NCBI GenBank assembly: GCA_004552725.1
Contig: SFNM01000110.1
Span: 1 to 5,775, forward strand
Direction: 5' to 3'
DNA length: 5,775 nucleotides
Source: Bacteroidales bacterium
GTDB lineage: Bacteria; Bacteroidota; Bacteroidia; Bacteroidales; Muribaculaceae
The translations under genes were made by a program, and so were the position numbers. Below, in pieces: positions 1 to 5,775 of the stretch (within the stretch, counting starts at the first letter, position 1; every line of letters starts with the position of its first letter). The notes under the pieces are model-generated. The model made no database searches and was not told the DNA's origin. It was given only the letters and a program-made list of their open reading frames with translations.

Positions 1-13
1 TATTTTCTCAAAA

Positions 14-93
14 ACAAAGATAACCAAAAGGGTTGATACCTCGTGAGAAGTGTCAGCCCTAATTTATTTTCTTAGCAAAAGTTTTACCGGACA
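14..93. repeat. Copy 1 of an ~80-bp element repeated at a 100-bp period
   Basis: This copy has two conserved blocks. Bases 14-59 match 114-159 with a single difference (T at 33, C at 133). Bases 77-93, ending in TTTTACCGGACA, match 177-193 exactly. The 17 bases between the blocks have diverged apart from their A/T richness. The first block contains a hairpin with arms at 30-39 and 50-59 and a 10-base loop. Conservation of a hairpin plus a short terminal motif, with a freely varying spacer, looks like the end of a mobile element rather than a duplicated gene fragment. The element family is not identified. Confidence 0.85.
15..22 (-). promoter_or_regulatory. TATCTTTG -7-like box reading leftward out of the repeat
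   Basis: On the minus strand bases 22-15 read TATCTTTG, a fit to the Bacteroidota -7 consensus TAnnTTTG. The same octamer recurs in copy 2 at 115-122. No TTTG -33 box lies 19-21 bases upstream, so the match is partial. If active, it would start transcription close to the left edge and serve a gene outside the window, for instance a transposase. Confidence 0.25.
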
Positions 94-113
94 GTAATAG
101 TTTTTTTCCAAAT

Positions 114-193
114 ACAAAGATAACCAAAAGGGCTGATACCTCGTGAGAAGTGTCAGCCCAAATTTTGATTGCTCATAAAAGTTTTACCGGACA
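114..193. repeat. Copy 2 of the ~80-bp element
   Basis: This is the second copy, in the same orientation and offset by exactly 100 bases from the first. It keeps the hairpin (arms 130-139 and 150-159) and the TTTTACCGGACA block at 182-193. Its hairpin is slightly stronger than that of copy 1, because position 133 is C and forms a G-C pair where copy 1 has a G-T wobble. It lies 48 bases beyond the stop codon of the leftward membrane-protein gene, so it also sits in that operon's 3' region. Confidence 0.85.
127..159 (-). terminator. Possible terminator for the leftward operon, formed by the repeat hairpin
   Basis: Read leftward, the inverted repeat GGGCTGACAC / GTATCAGCCC (nine of ten pairs, one C-A mismatch) is followed at once by TTTTGG. 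It is the first hairpin-plus-T structure after the membrane-protein stop at 241, so it could end the transcript. The T-run is only four bases. In the rightward direction the same hairpin pairs fully with one G-U wobble, so its primary role may be something else, such as blocking read-through into or out of a mobile element. Confidence 0.4.
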
Positions 194-240
194 TCAATAA
201 ATTTAGATAGGTTGGGGGCATTCTGAATTCTTTTTGAGGG

Positions 241-1668
241 TTAGCGATCGCCGGGGTCGAGTTGGCGTGGGGAGAGGTGGTAGAGTTGGTTTCCGCCACG
301 CTTGTAGGGTTGGACGACCCACTCGCGGCCGTCGCGGTGGCAGAGGATGAGCCCATCGGGGCGAGTGGCGGCATCAGAGGGTAGGGTGGTGGAGATAATG
401 TCGCCGCAAGTCAAGATGCTATCCTTATCAATGCCTTGCGCTTCTATGGGAAGCACCACCGGGAGAGGCTTATCCGTTCCATAATGTTTGGCAAGGCAAA
501 TTTGGAGATAACAGTCGTCGGGGTCGAGTACCCCACGGATGCGGTTGAGTGCGAGCGTGGGCCATTCGTTATCGTGTGTATAGTCGATAAATACCACACC
601 ATCCGGCGATTGCGCATAGGCTTGTTCATACTTTTGATACTCGAGAGCCGCTGTCGGTTGGTAAACCATCGCAGTAGCCAATGGCAAGATAGAAATTATA
701 ATTACGAGCCAAGATGCAATTGCAGGAATATGTGTGAGCCATTGCAAACAGATTGCTACAATCACAATGAAAGCATAAATCTCAGCGAACCATCCGCTGC
801 GGCCTACGATACCCGATGCAAGGCTGATGCACATCGACACTACTGCCGCGATGGCGAAAATACCATACGACGTGGCCAAAAATCGGCGCATTCCAAATTT
901 TTGTACTGTTACGACCACGAGTAAGCCGATGGCAACGATGGCTGCGGCTAAGTCGCTCTTGAGCATCAACATCAACACTGAGTCGTCAGGCGCGTGCTCT
1001 GCAGCGGCTCGCATCCATATTCCCGGCGAGAAGGTTACGGCCGCAGTGCCCAACGCAAAAGCCGCGGCCAGCAGCCACGATGGGCGTTTACCTCCGGCCA
1101 ACAGATACACCATAATACCAATACACAGCGGAAGTGAAGCCGCTTCGTGCATCATTCCCGCAGCAAAGCACCCTACAGCCGCAAGTAGTTGTAACCCATT
1201 GGATTTCGGCTGATTAAAAAACATTCGCATTGCCCATAGACACATACCTGCGGCAAAAACGTAGTTGAATTGGCAGTCGAACATCCACATCGAGTCCCAC
1301 CATGGCAAGGCCAGCGAGAGCAGACAAAATAGAGTGGCAAACCCACTGAGGTGAGAGGCTGCCTTGCATGCGCGTGCCGCCTCATAGTATAGGAGTGAGG
1401 CGAAGGCACCGCAAATCAAAGCCAACAAGCACTTCGGTAGCAAGAGTAGGGGAGTGAAGCCTATGTTGGCCAAGCGTCCGTTGGTGGTGAGCCAGTGGCC
1501 GAAGCCGTTGGTAAGCCACCCGAAGACGTTGCGATTTGATGCAGCGTCGAAGTACACCCAGTCATCACCGGAGAACGGCGTGAAGAAAGCAACCCAAGCG
1601 GTGCAACAACCCACGATGATTGCGATGGCTGCGATGCCTTTTGACGGCTTGCTAAGATTATTCATCAT
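241..1668 (-). CDS. Polytopic membrane protein, DUF6056-like (possible GT-C-type glycosyltransferase relative)
   Basis: The protein has 475 residues, with about nine to eleven hydrophobic segments between residues 11 and 334 and a soluble C-terminal part of about 140 residues. Visible motifs are GDDW at 34-37, NGR at 63-65, QFNY at 133-136, MHE at 173-175, and SPG at 214-216 with an arginine at 220. A short acidic motif after the first membrane segment, followed by NGR, HE and SPGxxxR, is the pattern I associate with DUF6056 and related bacterial envelope proteins resembling GT-C glycosyltransferases. The family name comes from motif recall, and a glycosyl-transfer role is inference; no substrate can be named. 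The start overlaps the nitroreductase stop in an ATGA, indicating translational coupling. A second ATG follows directly, so the protein could begin one codon later. The gene has no promoter of its own in sight. Confidence 0.8.
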   Translation of the reverse strand: MMNNLSKPSKGIAAIAIIVGCCTAWVAFFTPFSGDDWVYFDAASNRNVFGWLTNGFGHWLTTNGRLANIGFTPLLLLPKCLLALICGAFASLLYYEAARACKAASHLSGFATLFCLLSLALPWWDSMWMFDCQFNYVFAAGMCLWAMRMFFNQPKSNGLQLLAAVGCFAAGMMHEAASLPLCIGIMVYLLAGGKRPSWLLAAAFALGTAAVTFSPGIWMRAAAEHAPDDSVLMLMLKSDLAAAIVAIGLLVVVTVQKFGMRRFLATSYGIFAIAAVVSMCISLASGIVGRSGWFAEIYAFIVIVAICLQWLTHIPAIASWLVIIISILPLATAMVYQPTAALEYQKYEQAYAQSPDGVVFIDYTHDNEWPTLALNRIRGVLDPDDCYLQICLAKHYGTDKPLPVVLPIEAQGIDKDSILTCGDIISTTLPSDAATRPDGLILCHRDGREWVVQPYKRGGNQLYHLSPRQLDPGDR

Positions 1669-2414
1669 TCAATAAAACCGTTACGCGCGAGTTCTTCTTC
1701 ATAAATTGTGGAGAAATATTCAGCGGCATCGCGGGTATAGCGTACGTCGGTGAATACTTGTGCCAACGTATCTTTGCCGTTTTCGGCGATGAACTTGGCC
1801 GATTCGGGCAACGCTTCCAATTCAGCATAGTAGCGTTCGATGTCGGCATCGCAAGTGTCGTGATATGTTTCGGAGTGAAGCACTGCATCCACCGGAAGTC
1901 GCCATGAAGGCTTGCCTTCAGCGGCCGGATAACCGAGGGTCAGAGTGGTCACCGGCACCACGCGTTCGGGCAGTTCGAGCACTTCGGAAATAGTGTGAGC
2001 ATTATAGGTGGTGGTGCCGAGGTAGCAAGAGCCGATGCCATGCATTTCAGCGATGGTGCACACTTGCTGGGCAAAGATGCAGGTGTCTATCATCGCTGCT
2101 ATAAATGATTGAAAGTTGTCGTAGCCGGGCTTGGCCTTGCGAAGGTGGCACCAATGCTCGAAACGACGTATGTCTACACAGAAAGTGAGCAGAACGTCGC
2201 AATTCATCACCGATGGCTGGTTGAAGTGTGCCGGAGCCAACTTGGCGCGCAGTTCCTTAGAGCGTGTTGCCACAACACTGTACCACTGCATATTGCCGGT
2301 GTTGGGCGCGTGTTCCGCTTCGGTGATAATTTGTTGCAACAAATCGTCGGAAATATGTTTATCAGAGTAATTTCTTACGGTATAGCGGTTTAAAAAGTAA
2401 TTTTTTTCTGCCAT
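1665..2414 (-). CDS. Nitroreductase family protein (FMN-dependent NAD(P)H oxidoreductase)
   Basis: The product has 249 residues, a normal length for the family, and is probably a cytoplasmic homodimer that binds FMN and uses NAD(P)H to reduce nitro compounds, quinones or related acceptors. The N-terminus has RYTVR at 10-14, matching the flavin-phosphate motif RRSxR. APNTGNMQW at 36-44 matches APSxxNxQPW, GIGSCYLG lies at 126-133, LGYP at 160-163 and WRLP at 171-174; all are nitroreductase-fold landmarks in the usual order. The reading frame is open 13 codons further upstream to an ATG at 2453, but that ATG lies inside the -7 promoter box, so the ATG at 2414 is chosen; it also puts the protein start at the usual distance from RYTVR. 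It is the first gene of a two-gene operon with the membrane protein. The physiological substrate cannot be read from the sequence. Confidence 0.93.
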   Translation of the reverse strand: MAEKNYFLNRYTVRNYSDKHISDDLLQQIITEAEHAPNTGNMQWYSVVATRSKELRAKLAPAHFNQPSVMNCDVLLTFCVDIRRFEHWCHLRKAKPGYDNFQSFIAAMIDTCIFAQQVCTIAEMHGIGSCYLGTTTYNAHTISEVLELPERVVPVTTLTLGYPAAEGKPSWRLPVDAVLHSETYHDTCDADIERYYAELEALPESAKFIAENGKDTLAQVFTDVRYTRDAAEYFSTIYEEELARNGFIE

Positions 2415-2450
2415 TCTATTATTTATAATGTGTTGGTGTGAAACGATATG

Positions 2451-2458
2451 CAAAGGTA
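2451..2458 (-). promoter_or_regulatory. Promoter -7 box (TACCTTTG) of the nitroreductase operon
   Basis: The minus strand of 2458-2451 reads TACCTTTG, an exact fit to TAnnTTTG. Transcription would start near 2443-2445, leaving an A/T-rich leader of about 30 bases before the ATG at 2414. No convincing TTTG is seen 19-21 bases upstream, so the -33 element is weak or absent. The position of this box argues against the longer ATG start at 2453. Confidence 0.65.
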
Positions 2459-2503
2459 GTGAATTAATTTAATATATGCGCTATAAAATATTGAAAATTC
2501 TCG

Positions 2504-2581
2504 TTTTGGAAAACTTTTTGATGGTATAAAATTTTTACATAACTGAAAATCAGTGTTTTGCAAATATTTTTGGAAAACTTT
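2504..2581. repeat. 14-bp direct repeat in the divergent intergenic region
   Basis: TTTTGGAAAACTTT occurs at 2504-2517 and again at 2568-2581, a start-to-start distance of 64 bases. A partial third site, TTTTGCAAAT, lies at 2556-2565. All sit between the leftward promoter and the -33 box of nrdJ (2614), where regulators would bind. The surrounding DNA is extremely A/T-rich, so chance or UP-element-like A/T tracts remain possible explanations. Confidence 0.5.
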
Positions 2582-2613
2582 GAATTTTTTTTTTGAAAAA
2601 AGATGATGAAATA

Positions 2614-2645
2614 TTTGCGCAACTCAACTAATAGCCGTAACTTTG
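2614..2645 (+). promoter_or_regulatory. Bacteroidota promoter of nrdJ (TTTG - 20 bp - TAACTTTG)
   Basis: A TTTG -33 box at 2614-2617 and a TAACTTTG -7 box at 2638-2645 are separated by exactly 20 bases, within the 19-21 range of the Bacteroidota consensus. The predicted start of transcription is around 2651-2653, giving a leader of about 68 bases. A/T-rich tracts upstream (2581-2600) could act as UP elements. The leader is too short for a cobalamin riboswitch, although the enzyme is B12-dependent. Confidence 0.85.
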
Positions 2646-2656
2646 CAATCGATTGC
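2645..2656. promoter_or_regulatory. Perfect 12-bp palindrome over the nrdJ transcription start (candidate operator)
   Basis: GCAATCGATTGC is identical to its reverse complement. It shares its first base with the last base of the -7 box and covers the predicted transcription start, which is where a repressor dimer would block initiation. It does not resemble the NrdR box as I know it (A/T-rich, with a central ATAT-like core), so no regulator is assigned. Confidence 0.4.
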
Positions 2657-2665
2657 GGTGAGTCC

Positions 2666-2707
2666 ATGAAAAGCCAGTCCGTAATTCTTACTTTGATTAT
2701 ACAATAA
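2666..2707 (+). CDS. Possible 13-codon leader ORF in the nrdJ 5' UTR
   Basis: An ATG at 2666 opens a short frame, MKSQSVILTLIIQ, ending in TAA at 2705-2707. It lies wholly inside the predicted nrdJ leader, is in the same frame as nrdJ, and ends 12 bases before the GTG start. Ribosomes finishing it could reinitiate at that GTG, which would suit a weak start codon. There is no visible ribosome-binding site and no codon pattern typical of attenuation, so it may be fortuitous. Confidence 0.2.
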   Translation: MKSQSVILTLIIQ

Positions 2708-2719
2708 AACAATATAAAA

Positions 2720-5263
2720 GTGGAAAACAAGACCTATACTTTTGACGAGGCCTTCCAGGCTTCGAAGGAATACTTTGGCGGTGACGAGTTGGCTGCCAGA
2801 GTGTGGGCCAACAAGTATGCCCTCAAAGATTCATACGGTCATCTCTTTGAGTTAACTCCCGAAGATATGCACCATCGCATTGCGGCTGAGATTGTGCGCA
2901 TCGAACAGCGCTATCCCGAGCCTATGACCCATGATGAAGTGTTTGACTTGCTCAAAGACTTCCGTTACATCGTGCCCCAAGGCAGCCCTATGAGCGGTAT
3001 CGGCAACAAACTGCAAGTCGGTTCGCTTTCAAACTGCTTCGTAATTGGTCTCGACGGTAATCCTGACTCTTACGGCGGTGTAATTCGCATCGACGAAGAA
3101 CAGGTGCAATTGATGAAACGTCGCGGTGGTGTTGGCCACGACCTCTCGCACATCCGCCCAAAAGGTACACCCGTCAAAAACTCCGCTCTTACTTCCACCG
3201 GTTTGGTTCCCTTTATGGAACGCTATTCTAACTCAACCCGCGAGGTGGCGCAAGACGGTCGCCGCGGTGCCTTGATGATGACTGTTTCAATCAAGCATCC
3301 CGACTCCGAAGCATTTATTGATGCCAAGATGACCGAAGGCAAAGTGACCGGTGCCAATGTGTCGGTGCGTATCGACGACGACTTTATGCGCGCTGCTGAA
3401 GCCGGTACCCTCTATCGCCAACAATTCCCCGTTGACTCGTCCGACCCCTTCGTTACAAAGGATATCGACGCTTCGGCTTTGTGGGCAAAAATTATTCACA
3501 ATGCTTGGAAATCGGCCGAACCCGGCGTTTTGTTCTGGGATACAATCACTCGCGAGTCGTTGCCCGACTGCTATGCCGACCTCGGTTTCCGCACCATTTC
3601 CACCAACCCTTGCGGTGAAATTCCTTTGTGCCCTTACGACAGTTGCCGTCTGTTGGCAATCAACTTGTTCAGTTACGTTCGTAATCCTTTCACTCCACAG
3701 GCTGAATTTGATTTCGACACATTCCGCGTGCACGTGGGCAAGGCTCAGCGCATCATGGACGACATTATCGACCTCGAGATGGAGAAAATCGAGACCATAC
3801 TCAGCAAAATCGACTCTGACCCCGAACTCGAAGAAGTTAAAGAGACCGAACGTCACCTGTGGTCGAAAATCAAAACCAAAACCGCTAAAGGTCGTCGTAC
3901 CGGCGTGGGCACCACAGCCGAAGGCGATATGCTGGCTGCACTCGGCTTCAAATACGGCACTCCCGAAGCCACTGAAATGTCGGTGAAAGTTCACCGCGCT
4001 TTGGCTTTGGCTGCGTATCGTTCATCTGTGGATATGGCTCGCACTCGCGGTGCCTTCGAAATCTTCGATGCCAACCGCGAAAAGAACAACCCGTTCATGC
4101 AACGCCTCGCAGAAGCCGACCCTGAATTGTACGAACTAATGTGCAAATATGGCCGCCGCAACATCGCTTGCTTGACTATCGCTCCTACCGGCACCACCTC
4201 CCTTATGACCCGCACCACCTCCGGTATCGAACCTGTATTTATGCCGGTATATAAACGTCGTCGCAAAGTGAACCCCAACGACCCTGACGTGCATATCACC
4301 TATACCGACGAAACCGGCGACGCCTTCGAGGAATATATCGTATACCACCCCAAATTCATCGATTGGATGAAAGTCAATGGTATTGAGGTCAAAGATGACT
4401 ATACACAAGAAGAAATTGATGCTCTGGTGGCTCGTTCGCCTTATGCCGGTGCCACTGCCAACGACATCGATTGGCTCGAAAAAGTACACATGCAAGGCAA
4501 AATCCAAAAATGGGTTGACCACTCCATCTCCGTTACCATCAACCTCCCATCTGATGTGTCGGAAACTGTTGTAAATCAACTGTATCTCGAAGCATGGAAG
4601 TCGGGCTGTAAAGGTTGCACCGTTTACCGCGACGGCTCGCGTAGCGGCGTCCTTGTGGCTCTCGAAGAGAAAAAGAAAAAGCAAAATCCCGCTCCCGTGC
4701 CCGAAGAAATCCCCCACGTACACAAACGTCCTATCGAGTTGGAGGCCGACGTGGTGCGTTTCCAAAATAATAAAGAAAAATGGATTGCTTTTGTGGGCTT
4801 GATGAACGAACGTCCTTACGAGATTTTCACCGGTTTGGCCGACGACGAAGACGGCATCTTCTGCCCCAAATCCGTTACCCGCGGTAAAATTATCAAAACC
4901 ATCACACCCGACGGCGACAAACGCTACGACTTCCAATTCATCAATAAACGCGGCTACAAAACCACCATCGAAGGCCTCAGCGATAAATTCAATCCTGAAT
5001 ATTGGAACTACGCCAAACTCATCTCCGGCGTGCTGCGTTATGGTATGCCTATCGACCAAGTGCTCAAACTCGTTGGCGGTCTTGAACTCGACTCACAATC
5101 CATCAACACGTGGAAAATGGGCGTGGAACGTGCTCTTAAAAAGTACCTCCCGAACGGCACCAAAGCCAGCGGTCAAACCTGCCCCAACTGCGGCCAAGAA
5201 TCCCTCATCTACCAAGAAGGTTGCCTTATTTGCACCAACTGCGGCACCTCCAAATGCGGATAA
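2720..5263 (+). CDS. nrdJ: Class II adenosylcobalamin-dependent ribonucleoside-diphosphate reductase
   Basis: This enzyme reduces ribonucleotides to deoxyribonucleotides for DNA synthesis, using adenosylcobalamin to create the thiyl radical, so it needs neither a small subunit nor oxygen. It has 847 residues, normal for the family. Catalytic landmarks are C106 in LSNCF, N296-C298-E300 in NPCGE (C298 being the radical site), C309 as redox partner of C106, and PTGTTS at 489-494. The C-terminus holds CxxC at 821-824, CxxC at 835-838 (likely a zinc ribbon) and C841-x4-C846, the probable swivelling pair that passes electrons from thioredoxin or an equivalent. The residue roles are by analogy to characterised reductases. 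The start is GTG; an in-frame TAA at 2705-2707 with no ATG in between leaves no alternative, and the next ATG is codon 50, within conserved sequence. Transcription is monocistronic, from the promoter at 2614-2645 to the terminator at 5286-5317. No nrdB-like or B12 gene adjoins. Confidence 0.97.
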   Translation: MENKTYTFDEAFQASKEYFGGDELAARVWANKYALKDSYGHLFELTPEDMHHRIAAEIVRIEQRYPEPMTHDEVFDLLKDFRYIVPQGSPMSGIGNKLQVGSLSNCFVIGLDGNPDSYGGVIRIDEEQVQLMKRRGGVGHDLSHIRPKGTPVKNSALTSTGLVPFMERYSNSTREVAQDGRRGALMMTVSIKHPDSEAFIDAKMTEGKVTGANVSVRIDDDFMRAAEAGTLYRQQFPVDSSDPFVTKDIDASALWAKIIHNAWKSAEPGVLFWDTITRESLPDCYADLGFRTISTNPCGEIPLCPYDSCRLLAINLFSYVRNPFTPQAEFDFDTFRVHVGKAQRIMDDIIDLEMEKIETILSKIDSDPELEEVKETERHLWSKIKTKTAKGRRTGVGTTAEGDMLAALGFKYGTPEATEMSVKVHRALALAAYRSSVDMARTRGAFEIFDANREKNNPFMQRLAEADPELYELMCKYGRRNIACLTIAPTGTTSLMTRTTSGIEPVFMPVYKRRRKVNPNDPDVHITYTDETGDAFEEYIVYHPKFIDWMKVNGIEVKDDYTQEEIDALVARSPYAGATANDIDWLEKVHMQGKIQKWVDHSISVTINLPSDVSETVVNQLYLEAWKSGCKGCTVYRDGSRSGVLVALEEKKKKQNPAPVPEEIPHVHKRPIELEADVVRFQNNKEKWIAFVGLMNERPYEIFTGLADDEDGIFCPKSVTRGKIIKTITPDGDKRYDFQFINKRGYKTTIEGLSDKFNPEYWNYAKLISGVLRYGMPIDQVLKLVGGLELDSQSINTWKMGVERALKKYLPNGTKASGQTCPNCGQESLIYQEGCLICTNCGTSKCG

Positions 5264-5285
5264 AATTCAATCCTAACAATACTTC

Positions 5286-5317
5286 AGCGGTGGCCCACTT
5301 AGGGTCGCCGCTTTTTT
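5286..5317 (+). terminator. Rho-independent terminator of nrdJ
   Basis: The arms AGCGGTGGCCC (5286-5296) and GGGTCGCCGCT (5302-5312) form an 11-bp stem with two G-U wobbles around a five-base loop (ACTTA), followed by a run of six T's at 5312-5317. It starts 23 bases after the nrdJ stop. Read on the opposite strand, the wobbles become mismatches and no T-run follows, so it acts rightward only. Confidence 0.92.
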
Positions 5318-5416
5318 AGTTGACTAAGCGCCTTCGCAAATTATACAGGCGTTCTGAAAATGACAATCTATTACAACAGCAAAAAAAATAAGAGTAATTA
5401 ACATAGTTTAACAACT

Positions 5417-5428
5417 GGGAGGGGGGGG
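5417..5428 (+). repeat. G-run (GGGA plus eight G's) in the lipoprotein promoter region
   Basis: Three G's, an A and then eight consecutive G's lie in an otherwise A/T-rich 170-base gap. The run ends 19 bases before the -7 box at 5448, so it occupies the place where a TTTG -33 box would be expected. Homopolymeric G tracts of this length can slip during replication. It could be a phase-variable promoter element, or simply a mononucleotide repeat prone to sequencing error. Confidence 0.5.
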
Positions 5429-5447
5429 TGATTTTAAATAATTGTTG

Positions 5448-5455
5448 TAAATTTG
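5448..5455 (+). promoter_or_regulatory. Promoter -7 box (TAAATTTG) of the lipoprotein gene
   Basis: TAAATTTG matches TAnnTTTG exactly and lies 31 bases before the ATG at 5487, predicting a start of transcription near 5461-5463 and a leader of about 25 A/T-rich bases. The -33 position is filled by the G-run instead of TTTG. The rest of the gap from 5318 to the G-run shows no gene or strong structure. Confidence 0.65.
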
Positions 5456-5486
5456 CGTAAATATTAACAAAATAATTTAAGTATCC

Positions 5487-5775
5487 ATGAAAATCAGCTA
5501 TGTTATAGGACTGTTGGCGTTGCTGTTTGTTGTGAGCGGTTGCTCCAAGTCAGCGGATGAACTAATCAATATCGATTACGTCGCCGTAAAAATGGATGGC
5601 GACCACTGGTCGCTGATGGATAAGGATGGTAATATCGTTTGCAAGGACGAGTTTTCCAAGCGCCCAACTGCCGCTACCGAGGGCATCTTCTTTGTGGAAG
5701 AAGGCAAAGGTTACGCTATGTACAAAGCCGGCGAGAAACCCGTGGCCATCGAATCATGTCAGGAATTGCGCGACT
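5487..5775 (+). CDS. Lipoprotein with WG-repeat-like sequence, 3' end outside the window
   Basis: Ninety-six codons are visible and the frame stays open to the edge. The N-terminus is a lipoprotein signal: MKIS, a hydrophobic stretch at residues 5-16, then the lipobox VSGC with the lipidated cysteine at 19, predicting export and anchoring in the envelope. After it, the pattern VAVKMDGDHWSLMDKDGN (32-49), then EGIFFVEEGKGYAMYKAG (65-82), resembles degenerate WG repeats, whose units run roughly as V-x-dGkWGyIDkdGk followed by a F-x-EGla-V half. Such lipoproteins are common in Bacteroidota and mostly have no known function. The repeat assignment rests on only one to two units and on imperfect matches. 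The ATG is favoured because it follows the -7 box at a normal distance and begins directly with the signal sequence. It is separated from nrdJ by a terminator, so it is a separate unit. Confidence 0.85.
   Translation, partial: MKISYVIGLLALLFVVSGCSKSADELINIDYVAVKMDGDHWSLMDKDGNIVCKDEFSKRPTAATEGIFFVEEGKGYAMYKAGEKPVAIESCQELRD

Noticed and set aside
14..193. CRISPR array
   Set aside because: There are only two units, each has two conserved blocks, and the diverged parts are not spacer-like in length or composition.
153..374. Leftward open frame of 73 codons across the repeat
   Set aside because: It overlaps the end of the membrane-protein gene in another frame, and its tail is just the translated repeat.
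436..924. Rightward open frame of 162 codons
   Set aside because: It lies antisense inside the membrane-protein gene, has an implausible Cys/Arg-rich composition with no recognisable domain, and no promoter or family signal.
2646..2719. Cobalamin riboswitch upstream of the B12-dependent reductase
   Set aside because: The leader is only about 70 bases and shows no B12-box-like sequence or multi-helix structure.
2464..2730. Leftward open frame of 88 codons in the intergenic region
   Set aside because: Its Ile/Phe/Lys-rich product is what A/T-rich DNA gives by chance, and it runs through the nrdJ promoter and start codon.
3287..3994. Leftward open frame of 235 codons
   Set aside because: It is a shadow of nrdJ on the opposite strand; the nrdJ frame carries all the conserved motifs.
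4136..5059. Leftward open frame of 307 codons
   Set aside because: It is a long antisense frame within nrdJ, rich in Phe/Val/Gly/Asp as expected from reverse reading of Lys/Glu/Asp codons, with no recognisable family.
5326..5356. Second hairpin after nrdJ (GCGCC and GGCGT arms)
   Set aside because: It has only about five pairs across a 14-base or longer loop with no T-run, so it is too weak to call.

Overview
The window looks like a chromosomal stretch from a member of the Bacteroidota, most likely the order Bacteroidales. Three promoters carry the TAnnTTTG -7 box read by the Bacteroidota primary sigma factor, and one of them also has a TTTG -33 box at the expected 20-bp spacing. Leaders are A/T-rich and lack clear Shine-Dalgarno sequences. 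The gene content also fits: a B12-dependent ribonucleotide reductase of about 847 residues, a DUF6056-like membrane protein and a WG-repeat-like lipoprotein. A family-level placement (Muribaculaceae or Prevotellaceae-like) would be a guess.

Layout from left to right. Positions 1-240 hold no gene. They contain two copies of an ~80-bp element spaced exactly 100 bp apart, each with a hairpin and a TTTTACCGGACA block, resembling the end of an insertion sequence that may continue beyond the left edge. Positions 241-2414 are a two-gene leftward operon: a nitroreductase-family flavoprotein followed, with a 4-base ATGA overlap, by a polytopic membrane protein. Positions 2415-2719 are a divergent, very A/T-rich promoter region with a promoter on each side, a 14-bp direct repeat, a perfect 12-bp palindrome over the rightward transcription start, and a possible 13-codon leader ORF. 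Positions 2720-5263 encode class II (adenosylcobalamin-dependent) ribonucleotide reductase, NrdJ, starting with GTG and ending in a strong intrinsic terminator at 5286-5317. After a short gap containing a run of eight G's and a -7 box, a lipoprotein gene starts at 5487 and runs off the right edge.

NrdJ makes deoxyribonucleotides without a small subunit or oxygen, which suits an anaerobic gut-type lifestyle. The nitroreductase is a likely FMN-dependent NAD(P)H oxidoreductase. The membrane protein and lipoprotein are envelope proteins without assigned substrates. Nothing in the gene content ties the three transcription units into one pathway. I see no clear novel system. The points most worth a second look are the repeat pair at the left edge, the regulatory architecture upstream of nrdJ, and the G-run in the lipoprotein promoter.
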